64,000 nucleotides of DNA from Amblyornis subalaris (taxonomy: Eukaryota; Chordata; Aves; Passeriformes; Ptilonorhynchidae), in NCBI GenBank assembly GCA_018881555.1, contig JACAXG010000205.1, positions 992,001 to 1,056,000 of the forward strand. The letters are read 5' to 3'. The first letter of the stretch is position 1; each line of letters begins with the position of its first letter. The position numbers were made by a program, and so were the translations under genes. Positions 12,501 to 24,402 of the stretch are shown piece after piece. The notes beneath the pieces are model-generated. The model had not been told where the DNA came from. It ran no database searches and saw only the letters and a list, made by a program, of their open reading frames with translations.

Positions 12501-15500
12501 CTTTTACAGTTAGAATTCTGGGAGCTTGTAGAGAATTTAAGTTAAGAGTGTTGAATCTACAAGTGGTGAACAGACAAAATGGCAGTCATTCCTATACCCA
12601 TTTTTTAAATAACAATACGTTTGTAATTTTTAAAAAATTTTTTGTTTGATTTGTTANATGAAAGAGAGCATGACTGTAGGAACTGATGTAATTTTTCCTC
12701 ATTATTTAAGATGTGATGGAAATTCAAGGGCAGTGTAAACTCAGTCAGGGCAGGATGCACTCAATGTCAGCCTTTGAGATTGTAAATTTTCAAGTCAATT
12801 AAAATCAAAAAAGAAAAATAAAAATCCTTTATGTAAGCATTTCAAAAAACATGGAGGTTTTGAGCTGATTTTTTAAAAAATTATTTGTTCTTGATACATT
12901 GGTTTTGTTCAGTCAATAATAAATCAAAAAAAAGGTAGCTAAAGCATTTTTGCATAGTCTGAAGTCAGATGCAACAGGTACTCTGCGCCTTCAGGAAAGC
13001 CAGAAAACCAAATGCCAGTGGATTTTTTCCCCGTCTCCACAAGAAAACTGTATCCTTTATTAGTGAACAGGAATCCAGTTCTGACCATGAAAAATGCCAC
13101 AGGAAGAACCAGAGACCAAGATAAAGAATTACAACCCTGTCAAAGGCTTTACAGACAAAACTCAATATGACAAGACTCTACAGAGCTTTCAGCAGGTGAG
13201 AGTTTTGGTTCCCGGCGGATGGACATGATGTACCATGGAAAGATGTTGCCTTCCACACAAAGCTGTGACCTGAATCCTGTGCTGTCTTCTACTTCAGGAA
13301 AAGCATCAGGTGTAAATGGAGTGCATCATAGTAAATCAGTCCAAAGTAAACAGCTGAGAAACAAAACCATTCCTCTACACTAGAAATCTGTGATCACCAA
13401 CAGCAATGATTTCATGTGATTGACATGGATTTTAACTAACCCCTTAATCAGGTGCCTTTCCAGGAGACATCACTGCCAAGGTTGCTTACTCAGACTGACT
13501 GACATGGAAAACTACTCATCAACTTTTGCAAAGTGAAAAATTTAGCGGATAATCTTCCCCTTGAAGATCTGCAGAGTTGTTTAAGCATCTGCNGAAATGT
13601 CTCCCAAACACCTTACTCTATATTCCCAAAGCTGGTCTTAGTTTGGGTTACATTTGTTACAATCAATACTTACAGAGCAAGCACTACAGGCATGAGGATT
13701 TATTTTAAAACTTGCTGTTTTCCTTATCTGGATTATTTGTTGACACTGTCCNCCAGTTCACGTTACAATGAATGCTTTGAAGTGAAATCTGGTAGTTGCA
13801 TCCATACTTGCTTTCACATAAAAACCATGTCTTCTCTTCCAGACCTGTTGCTGACTTGCTGTCCCTATTGGTAAATAGATTAAACTGATCTTGCTTCCAC
13901 ATATATTAAATTATTTGGTAATATTGTTTGCTAATGTATCNTGTGCAATATATATAAAATATTTTTAATTGTAGGTGGTTTTAATACTTAAATCTGGAGA
14001 CAAATGGCTCTCAGGAATTACTTTGTTTTGCAGAGCAGCCAGCAGTACATTCTCTGCAGCACAGATAAGACTGTTTAGTAAGAGGTTCATTAACAACTAC
14101 ACCTCAGCCCCACAAAAAACCAAAATCAACAAACAATTAGGTATAGGTATAGAACTGAAAGAAATCATGAGAAATACTGTAAAATATTCCAATTCTGCAT
14201 AAATGTAACCAGCACAACAATCAAATGTGCTTCCAAGTATTCGCATTACCATTTGCTCATGACATTTTTTGGAAAATGGCTCCAGGAGATAGATGCCTGT
14301 CCATTAGCCAAAAATTTAAATGTTATAACNGTTGCCTATGGAGTTGTATGCCAAGTCAAGACAGAACGCTGAAGCAGCTCAGAGGTTGAGCAATCTTGGA
14401 ACCAAACAAGACAAAGACATATAAGATGTGATTGTAAGATGGCATCATACATGGAAGAGCTCCCTTATTTTCTACTTTGTCAAATCCCCACATTACATCA
14501 GATCTTTTTAGAAGCAGAACTGTTTTTTAAACTTCAGCAGAGAGCACATGAAGGTTCAAGTAGAAATGCTTCCCATGGCTTGGCTGCTGATTATGACAGC
14601 TGCCCTTTTTTAGGCTATGTTGACCACTCCAGATGTTCATCTTCAACATTGTGTCACAAAGTCCCTATGGGAACATCTGCTATCTTGGCTACAGAGAGAT
14701 GATAAACAGTATTGAGGTCCTGGACATAGGTGGTAAAGTATAGACTAGTACAGCTGTGTTGCAGAGATCATGGGATGTAGTAATAGATCCCTTCTCTTAG
14801 TGGAGTCTGGTGGTATTTGATAGTGGGTAGGAAAAACTGACACAGGCAATGCTGGGAGCCAGTTTCCAATCTTGGGTAAAGATCCTACTGCAACAGTCTG
14901 AAAACAGAGCAGGCAAAGCACATCCCAAAGAGCCTCCGCTGACTCATAGGTGTTAGTGGTGTCAAACTTAACTGGGATCAAGGAACAGTTGCAGACATGC
15001 GGTGAATCATTCTTCCAGTTTTATTCTAGGCAAAAACTCCCCACTCCCCCAGCCATATTATTAAAGCATAAAACATTTCAAAAACTGCTTCAAACCAACT
15101 TTAAGACAACAAAATATTTCCTCCCTGCACCCGTCTCTTCCCAGTTGCTTAGAGAAGCTTGTCCCTTTCTATCGTTCTGTTCGTTTTGTCTCTATTCGTT
15201 TCTATCTCTTACGGGGAAGGGCTTCACCTTCAGATTCTTGTTGAGAAATGTAGCGTATCCAAGCAAGACATTGAAACTATTCCTCAAAGGTCTATTTATT
15301 TATTTTTAAAATTCCATTTGCATTGGTTAGCAGAGGGGAATTATTTTAACTGAAAGTGTAACAAAGGATCTGTTGTCTGATAATGTGACCGCTACCCAAA
15401 TAATTATTAGCAAGTTATCTGCAGACGGTTTTATGAGCTAATATAAAAGACGGGTTTGTAATTCTTCCATTATCTAGAACGTGATTGTTAAAAAGTCTGG

Positions 15501-18359
15501 AGATTTTACCAACAAAATTAAGAAAAATTATTTAGGCAGCTAAATTCCTTTTGAGCTCAGCATGAATTTAGGAAAATAAATGCAATTTGGGACCTCAGAG
15601 ACCTGGCTGACTCAGACTCCTTTTGGCTTCGTAAATCTACAGTGGCAGATTATGTGAATGATCACTGCTTTAGCATCCCATTTGTAAACCAGAAAATATT
15701 TTTTTGCAAATATTTTTTTATTATTATTCCAAAAGAAAAGAAAAGAAAAAGAAAATATGCCTTTCACACATAAACAGCTCCCCAAAGGAGCTGCATTGCA
15801 GCAAGTTCAAAAAGTTATATGAACTAGAAGTGTGCCAGATACGCCTGGAAGACTATGCACTTCTGATCATCACTTTTCCAGTTTTTGTTGGTCTGAAACT
15901 CAGAATAATGACTGTCAGATTTCAGGCTGATGAAACAATTTTCATTATGCCTTGATGTCTGGAGAATAAAGTCAACAGAAATTGTCATGTAATACATGAA
16001 AATATTCTCAAGTTCCAAGCATTGAGTGAGGGCAGTCAAGGGATTATTACTGTTAGCAGCAATGTAAACTGGCATAAATGCACAAGCAGAATTATTCACA
16101 TCACCTCAAACTTCTTATTACAGAAACCTGTGAAATAAGGTTTCTTTCCATTAACAGTTTTAAATACACCAAACTCAGTGCTGACACTACAGTGACCATA
16201 ATTTTCTGGCTTCACTCTTCTGAAAGTGAGGGAAAAAGAGGCCACCACATTAAGGTCTAGGAGACAGAAGTATTATGGAGCTGAAAGACAAACTTATCAG
16301 CCTCATTCTGTTAATCATCAAAGAGATGGAAAATTTCAACACTCAAACATAGAAGGTGTTATTCATTACAGAAACTGTTGTTTAGACAATAAAAAACTTG
16401 CTTGATTTTGCCAGTGTAAGAAGTGAATGGGTTTTTCCATCATCTATGAACTCCTTTAAATTGAAAAATAAGTACTGCCTCTAACAGACTTCTGAATTTC
16501 TTCCCACACAGACTTACTAAACATCCAGATGTTACCACCTCAATAGCTGATATTTGACCTCCTTCTCTTAATGGTTTCACACTTGGTATTTCCCGTCTTA
16601 TGTACCATCTGGTTGTAATGAAAGCATTCCAGGGATTTGCACATCTTCTCAGCCCAGAAATCATATGTTAAACCTGCTTATGCAGCTCTATAAATCTGTT
16701 AGATCTTTAGTATCTTGACCACTTCAGCAATACCTTCCTCTGCAGCATTTAGTTTGCTGATTTTGCTGACACTGAAGCTAGTACCAGTCAGGAAATCTCT
16801 TTCATCTCTTTTGTAGCAGCTTGCTCTGTTATAATGGATGAGGAAGATGACGAGGCTATATAATTCAGTGATTAACCTCAGTCCTTCCATATTGCTGTAT
16901 CTTTGTGCATCTTTGATGGCACTCATATTGGGTTCTGCCTTTTCAGGGCTTTTTATAGTCATTANGGAGGTTAAACTTCAGAGATACTCCTCGTAAAACC
17001 TTGGTGAGTAAATGTTCGTAATAAATTTTCAACAAAGGCAAAATTNCAGTCCTCAGAAAAACACCTCATGTATAACAATCAAAAGAGAATAAAAGAATAA
17101 CAGGAATCTGTAGCATCAGAGTAACCAAAGGTTATTAGACATATTATTCTTCGCATCGACTCCCCACAGTTTTGACANTGCTTTTTATCCCAAGTCATTA
17201 TCAAAAGCTGTTTCACCATAAGCACTTGCACTGTTACAGGGTTATGGACATTTGCTTTTTTGAGACACAGTGTTTCACTGCATGTCACATATCATTTATC
17301 ACATAAACATTGCCCAAAAGATGCATTTCTGGGGCTTAGGAAAATGCCCCCCTCTCAGTCCTTCCACAACATGAGAGAGCCCTGTCTAACAAAACCTTTG
17401 GGAACAGCAGCTCACCACTTCTGAAAGTGTTGCTGGGAGCAACTCTAGCTTTGATTACCTGGGTCAGCAGACCACAGGATCTTGGTCCTGCATCTTTTTA
17501 CCCAGTAACCCCCAAAGTCTTGCAATTGTTATGAGAGACCTGAATGACTCCCAAAAGGAGCTCAAGCATACTGAACATATCCAAAGCGGTGGTAATGCTT
17601 GATGGCAGTCTCTGAAGTTATCTAAGAAGCAGATTTCTGTGCGGTTCAGGGCCCTTTCGGCATAAGTACCTTATTTTGTATGTACCCCACGATGTAAACC
17701 AATCCAAACTAAACTCATACTGCTTTTTTACTGTTTCGCTCTTTATCCTAAGGTAAAATGCTGCAAGCTAAGACTTGTGGGATAAACGCTGTTCTGCTGA
17801 TGTTGCAATGGTGAGAAGAGAGGGACTAAACCAGACAATAAAAACTTTTTATTGCCACCATTGGATGGCAAGCATTAAACCTTTGTTTTCTGTCAATTGC
17901 TCTCAAGTGGTGTCATACAGCACCATCTCCCCAGAGCATAACTGCCCAGGGTTTCCAGGCAGCCATGAAAAAGAGCGGTGAAGCTGTAGTTTCTTTGAAG
18001 TGGCATGGGCTCATTTTTAAAATAGCTTAGAGCCCTCATCCATATTTCCAAGTGTTGTTTCACCAGGTCAGTGATTTCCACCTTAGCAGGCTGTCTAACC
18101 CATCTCTGCTGCTCCATGACTAGGTCAGCTCTAGCTGCATCATTCCTGATCAGCATTTAACCAAACTGCTCCTAGCAGTCTCCATAACATGCTTCCTCTG
18201 GTCATTTACCTCATTCTTTGCGCACAACGCTCCTAGAAGTGTCCTAGCTGATGTTCAACCCATAGCCATTTTTCTTACCCTGTGGGTATGAAAAATGATT
18301 GTTCCCTTATCAGCAGCTTTTTGTGATTTGGACTTCTGTGATGTCCCTGATTACCCATC
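9546..18359. other. Gene-free A+T-rich sequence with small simple repeats
   Basis: I find no supportable exon. An A-rich run lies at about 10,588-10,617. A TTTTTTTGCAAATATTTTTTT segment at about 15,700-15,720 is followed by a short (AAAAG)n array at about 15,731-15,757. Stretches near 10,040-10,140 and 15,290-15,600 are rich in ATTA-type homeodomain cores and could be conserved non-coding DNA, but that needs an alignment. Confidence 0.55.
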
Positions 18360-19225
18360 CCTTCTTCAGGAAAAACACAAGTAAATCCAATCTTTCTTCC
18401 AAGACTGTATTTTCCAGGCTTCTGCTCTTCATCATTACTCGTCTCTGTACTTTTTCCAAGTAGTTATGTCCTTCTTAATGTGCAGGCCCTCCAGTTAGAC
18501 ACAGTTTCAGCTGTGGCTGGGCTGTAGCACAATGCTAGGGGGTTTCCATCCAAGTCTCTTATTGATCATCCTCTTGTTTATGGAGCCCAGTTTTNGCTTT
18601 TCTTGTAGCTCTACAACTTTGTTGGCTCATGTTCAGCTTGTAGTCTTTTTCCTACTGATGTGCTGCCTAGACAGTTTTTACTCAGTATCTGCACACCCCT
18701 CACTCATCCCTGTTGAAAAGCGGTTTGTTTCATTTTGTCTCCATGATGTATTTCCAAGATGGCAAGATTTCTTTGAGTTCTAACTTTGCACTTCTCCCCA
18801 GCCTGGTGTCATTTGCACATATGGTACAATACCTTATTCTATCATTGGGTCGGACCTGAAAATATTGCATCGTATCAGACTCAGATTAAATCCCTGTGAA
18901 ACCCCGCTCGCTGTGCCTCTTTGACTTCACAGATGATGTGGTTTTCTAGAAACTTTGCCCCACCCCAGAATCTTTAGTTTGTCTTTACCATGCTTCTCTG
19001 GCTTATTTATGTTACATGAAGCATGTTTAAGACTATGACATCTACTGCTTTTGCTTTGCCCACAAAATCCATGACTATGGGAAATTAAATTGGTTTTACA
19101 GACAACTAAGAGCAGAGAAAGGTAGCTAATAGTTGTGGTGAAAACTAACCAGTTAGACCTTCTGTAGAAGGACCATATTGACTGGTATTTCATATGGGAA
19201 ATAAATTGAATTTCCAAAAATGCAC
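18360..19225 (-). repeat. Ancient CR1-type LINE, reverse-transcriptase region, minus strand
   Basis: The + strand carries reverse-complement landmarks of an old amniote CR1 ORF2 in the right order and spacing. These include 'tactttttccaag..ttatgtccttctt', 'ttgttggctcatgttcagc', 'ccagcctggtgtcatttgc', 'tgggtcggacctgaaaatat', 'ccctgtgaaaccccgctcg', 'catctactgcttttgctttg' and 'ttggttttacagacaa'. Frames are broken throughout, so it codes for nothing. It is far more diverged than the other CR1 copies here and resembles CR1 lineages widespread in turtles and crocodilians, which suggests it predates bird radiation. Subfamily and exact ends cannot be set by eye. Confidence 0.7.
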
Positions 19226-20835
19226 TCTGAAAATAAGTAACATATCACCAATGTTCAGTTCAGCAGCTGCAGATCACCCTCGAGGGAAGGTCAGCCAGAT
19301 GTAAAAGAGGTTTGGTTGAACACTCATACAGAAATATGGAGAGGTTGTTGCAGCCCTTCTTAAATTGGGCCAGGGCTGGCAGTGTGAGAGAGGAGGGTAA
19401 GTGCTCTGGCAGTCACATTTTTAACATTTGTGGATTTTATATGTGTGTACGAGCCAAACTGAAACCCCTCGATGTGTCTTAGACACTGGTAGCTGTTGTG
19501 GCACGAACAGGTCATGAAATTCCAAACCCCAAAATCCAAGACTTTTTTACCCAATAGCAGATAAGTGGAACANATCTGCTTGTGAAAGTTTGTGTTGTTG
19601 GAATTTTTTGTAAAAAACAAAGAGCCCAGAAACATGACACTTCTCATCAAACATTTGGTTATAACTGATGCTTAATTACACAAGCAAAATGTTCCCAGGG
19701 CTTCTCTAACCACAAGTCAAATTAAAAAATGGAGAGGGTGCATTCCTTGTCTTGAGGGAGTACTCCACATTTGAAGCTACAAATGTTTTCTCACTCACTC
19801 GCATTACACAAATCCATTATAACATATCTACAAAATACGGAGAAATGAATTTGGTTTGCTCTGTATGAATAAACAGCTTTCTTAAACTCACCTTTCCCAC
19901 CAACCTAGAGAGCACTAGGATTTCTTGGACCACAAAGGACAGGTCCTTTTATTACTACACTGCCCTTTGACGAGCACAGGGTTGCTCCATCTTGAAAATA
20001 ATCATGTTGTTTTGNGTCCTGCTGTTCCTATGAATAGGGTGTTGCAAGATCTCCCTACTCTTATAGTTAGAGAGCTCCTACTTTACAGCTTAAATTTACA
20101 TGCTTACTTTATAATCCTTTGCTGTATTTTATCAAAGAGCAGAAGCCCAGTTGTGGAAGGCAATATTACTTGCGTCTGATGGTGCATGCCTCTCTTCCCC
20201 TGATTCCACTTCAGCCCTATCAGGAATGGATATTCAGTGAAGTAAACCAATGGAGAAAGCCACAAGGGTTGTGCTGGAATCTTGCTAGTACTGAATGTAA
20301 CATTAACTGAGCAATGTCTGAGTCAGTGAATCAAAGCACTCACCCTAGCATTGATTATCTTTCCCATCATTGTCAGCCACATCAGCTCTCTCACAGAAAT
20401 TCATTCGGCTTGGTTAAAATTTCTGGGAAGGGAAGGTTTCCTCCCTTGCCTGTCCAAGTCCACAGTGCTTAGAGTGGAAAACAAGTCACTTTTAGCAGAT
20501 GGATAATGGAAGTTGTCTTTATTTCTGGCTCCTTGAAATTTTTTCTTCTTGCACACAGGGTTCACATGTGCTATGCTACTATNAGGATCATGGCGTATTA
20601 GCATGCCCGCATGCCTTTCCAATCTAAAATATAGTTCCTTAGGTAATAGGGAAAATCCATAGGCCTCCTCGAGATGCCCTTCCTCAGGGCATTGAGCAAT
20701 AACAATGACGTGAGACCAGGGGAAAGCATGACCCCAAGGTAGAGGAAATCCACAAATGTTTGTGTTCTAATGCTGCCCGAGCACTCGGCTGTACAGCACC
20801 GCTCAGCCAGGCTCCTCAGGCCAAGCTAACCTGGA
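19226..20835. other. Gene-free sequence
   Basis: Ordinary A+T-rich DNA. Short open frames occur on both strands without domains, signal peptides or plausible splice sites. Nothing else is recognised. Confidence 0.55.
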
Positions 20836-21031
20836 GGGATTATCTGGTGTGGAACCTCACTGTAGCCTCCTGGGGGGCAGGAGGAGGTTACCAAGGAGAG
20901 GGCATCACCTTGGAGGCTTTCGAGGTCCAAATGGACAAAGCCTTGTGCAACATGGTCTGAACTCAGCTCTGACCCTTCTTGGAGCAGAGACCTCCTGAGA
21001 TCCCTTTCTGCCTGAGGGGCTCTGTGAGTCC
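20836..21031 (+). repeat. CR1 LINE, diverged 3'-end fragment
   Basis: The segment reads 'ccttggaggctttcgaggtc', 'tgcaacatggtctgaactca', 'cttggagcag', 'gacctcctgagatcccttt' and 'gctctgtgagtcc'. This is the order seen in a CR1 subfamily whose 3' end carries GACCTCCTGAGGTCCCTTCCA. The terminal repeat has decayed. Start is approximate. Confidence 0.65.
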
Positions 21032-24000
21032 ATGAGCACAGAAGACACAGATGGGTGATCTAATCCATGACCCGTTCTCGGCTAACATCCTTCGTGCATA
21101 TAAATTGCCAAGTGTCAGCCACTAACAAGCCCTGCAATTGAGAGCTGGAAATGAAGGAAGGTAAATAATCCAACACCGCCAATCCAGAAGGCAAGATGCA
21201 ATAGTCATGGTTACTTCAAAGTAGATATCAGGCATTGGAAAACTGAATCATGCTGAAGAGCTGTGTAAAAGAAGTCGNCCTCTGCTTTCAGTTACAGACA
21301 CTATGCCTTCATTGCCTCACACTGAGATTCTGGCAGGCATTATTCTTGGACATCATCTATTGAAAAATGATTGATTCCTCTTTGACACAGCATCAGATCA
21401 TCTTTGGTATTTAAGTTTCCTTATGTTTGGCAAGCACTTGGAATTATTAAGAAATGGAAACATCCGAATACAAGTGTTCAGTGATAAATTTTATGACTAC
21501 ATTGTCCCAGTGACAGATCTGTGCAATATCACCTGTTTAATGCTGGCTACTTTTAAGCCTAAAAAAGCATTTTATTTCCATGCAATACTATTGCTTCCTG
21601 ACAAATTGCCCAACAGAATTTTTCTAGATTCCAGAACTTCTCCAGAAAGTTCTTTGCACCCATAATGTTGCAGGCAGGAAAATTACTAAAACCAGTGTTG
21701 CCATTGCTGACCCCACTTGTTACATGCTCAGTTCAGAAGCTGACAATTTATTTAACCGTTTTGACATGATGGCATTTAAAATAAATTTATCCAGAATTAT
21801 TCCTTCAGTGTATTCAGTCTTGCAGTCAGAAAGCAAAACCTAAGAGGGTGTATGTAAAGTGGCTCTTGCTAAAACACACAGAATGCAAGTAAAAAGACAA
21901 TACATGATACTACAACACAGTGCATTTGCACACTCCTTCACTTTTTTCCAGAGCTCTCATGCTGATGCCTGTTCCAAGCAGAATGGGTGTTCTCTTGTTC
22001 TGTACTGGTTTCATACAAATCACCTGGGTAAATTCACAAGGCATAAATGCTTAATGTGACTTGACTAATTCTCTCAAACAAAAAGCAAATTAAAANGTAC
22101 AAAAGAATCAGAAAATGTGTTCCCTTCCCAAATTAAACATCATACCATTGCATGTCTTTGCTGTCTCCAATAAAGGCCATAGACTATAATATTATCGAGC
22201 TTTTAAGTCTTTCACATTCCTGTGAATGAATAAAGATTGCATATTAATTCCTGACTGCAATGTTACNTTAATTTGTTATATAAGTTGTATTGAAATATTT
22301 GGTTCAAAGTTCTTGTTTGGTGGTAAATATTCTTTATGTTTCACTTCTCTTTCCATCTTCATTCGAAGGTCTCATTTCCCTCTCTTTTTCTTCCCAATGC
22401 CATTTGCATCCCTCCATTCTAGCTCAGAAAACTGCTGGTTTCTGCTCAGTTGCTCCAAGTTGCCACGCTAGAGCATCGTGCATCACACGGGGTGGAGAGT
22501 CTCTTTTACAGGGAATCTGGGAGCAAATGGTTGCAGACACTGAAGGATATTTTTTTGTTTGAGTTATTGGCCAAGAAGACCCAGTATTTACTGACCTTTC
22601 CTGAGTATCCAGTCCATACATGCCTCCCCAAACACCTCAAGGCTGTAATTAGCTCGGACTCAGCCTCCACACATCATTGTTGTGCTGGTGGAGAAAGGAT
22701 TGATCATGAAACCAGATAGTGGGGTACAATTGGTGGCATTGTGGGTCTTTTGCAAGGCTTACTGAAGCTTTTTTGAATATTTGTCCTGGGAAAACTTCAA
22801 CGATAAAAAAGGTGTTATCCTGTGAAAAGCAATGGTTTTGTTACAGTTTCCTCACCAGCCATAGGTCCTTAAACTCACTTCATTGTCAGTCTGTTGCAAA
22901 TCAGGCTTCCTCAACTATTATTCCGTCAAAAACCTGCCAGAAGTATCCCTATTTCCCTTACTCAGGCCAAACACTTTATTGCCTCATTCTCAATTTCTTC
23001 AGCCACTGCTGAACTTTACCCCGGGCCTTTTCGAGTGTAAGTCCCAAGCCCCACTCCTGGGCCAGCACTAGGAAACCTCTCAAAATGTCTTGTAATCCTG
23101 AATTGTTTCCCACAAGCAACACGCTGGCTTCGTTGGACACTGGAGTGGACACATCTGTCTCACACCAAGCTTCTGATGCCTCAGCCTCACAGGGCCACCA
23201 TCACAAAAACAACATGGAGCTACTCAAGCATGGAGGGTAAGTTCTGGGACAATTCAGATCTGCCACAGCTGTGTGTTTAGCACAGTCAACTTCTCTGGTG
23301 TATACGTATCATGGTGGCTGAGCAAACTTCTGGTGCTATTAGCAACATACCTTTCTGGAGCTTAATTTAGGAAGGCATCTACTGATCCCAGTTGTGTCTT
23401 CTCTGGGTACACTGGCCAGTTCTGACCAGTAGCAAGCCAATGGTAATGGGCTTTTTGTCCAATTGCACTTGCCACCTCCCTGCTGCCATCACATCCTGTC
23501 TTTTCACTACAGCTGGGTTTGTATTTTGAAAACTCTGCTTTTCATTCTTCCAGCATTTATTACACAATCAAATTAATCTCTGGTACCTCTTGTTAATCTA
23601 TAAAAGTCATGCCTGCACATTTTAGAAACATAATTGGAAATGGAGTGCATTTTCCCACTGGGGAAAATCCCATTACGGTTCACTTATATACCCGAAGTAG
23701 CTTCAGAGATTTTAGAGAACTTTACTTTTAAGGGGGATGATAGTGTTGCTGTAGATTTGTTATTGTCACCTGTGGAATGAAGAAAATCTTCAGCCATAAA
23801 TGACTTTCAGGCTTCATGTTCTAGTAGAAACATTACCAGTTTCTCAAGTAAAACCAGATTCAATGTAAAAACCATACCTTATTATTTATTCAGACAATCT
23901 GATTTCTAGGGACTGCTGTCCTTGCTGCTAGTCATTCTGATTGCATCCTCATACTTCTCTGTATGTTCCTAACACAATCTCACTTTGTAGCAACAAAATC

Positions 24001-24323
24001 CTCTGTGTAGCACCTTTATTAGGCTTTCTCTCATTTATTAGATAAAAGCTGATTATAGCTAGTCACTCAAAGCCACATTCTCTACTTAATAGAAATTTGT
24101 TTAAATAAATTAGCTATTAATTTTGAGAGTACAGCGCATTACCTTTCCTTTCTATGTATCCACATATCAGTTAGATCAGAAACACACGAAATAGAAATAG
24201 AATTGGTATCACTTTGTCATCGTCCTTTTATGTTGGGTAAAAACTTTCAGGGATGTCTTGGAAGAACTAAATGGGTTGATGCTGTCTCAGTATGAGATTT
24301 GATGTATGGTACTTCTTGCCAGA
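21032..24323. other. Gene-free sequence
   Basis: No exon or repeat recognised. The stretch is A+T-rich with average complexity, and short open frames near 22.2-23.1 kb overlap each other in several frames with no sign of coding bias. Confidence 0.55.
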
Positions 24324-24359
24324 CTATATATATGTACATACATATACATGTATATACAG

Positions 24360-24394
<35 letters not shown>

Positions 24395-24402
24395 CGTATA
24401 TT
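24324..24402. repeat. (AC)n microsatellite with palindromic TA/TG flank
   Basis: A perfect dinucleotide run of about 14 AC units lies at 24,360-24,388. It is flanked on the left by alternating purine-pyrimidine sequence containing the perfect palindromes TATGTACATA (24,331-24,340) and TATACATGTATA (24,343-24,354), and on the right by TATATACGTATA. The whole block is alternating purine-pyrimidine and could form Z-DNA or a cruciform. It is likely length-polymorphic. Confidence 0.95.

Noticed and set aside
16699..16962. 87-codon minus-strand frame with a hydrophobic centre
   Set aside because: No homology recognised, stops on both sides, and no splice sites or repeat family; compatible with chance.
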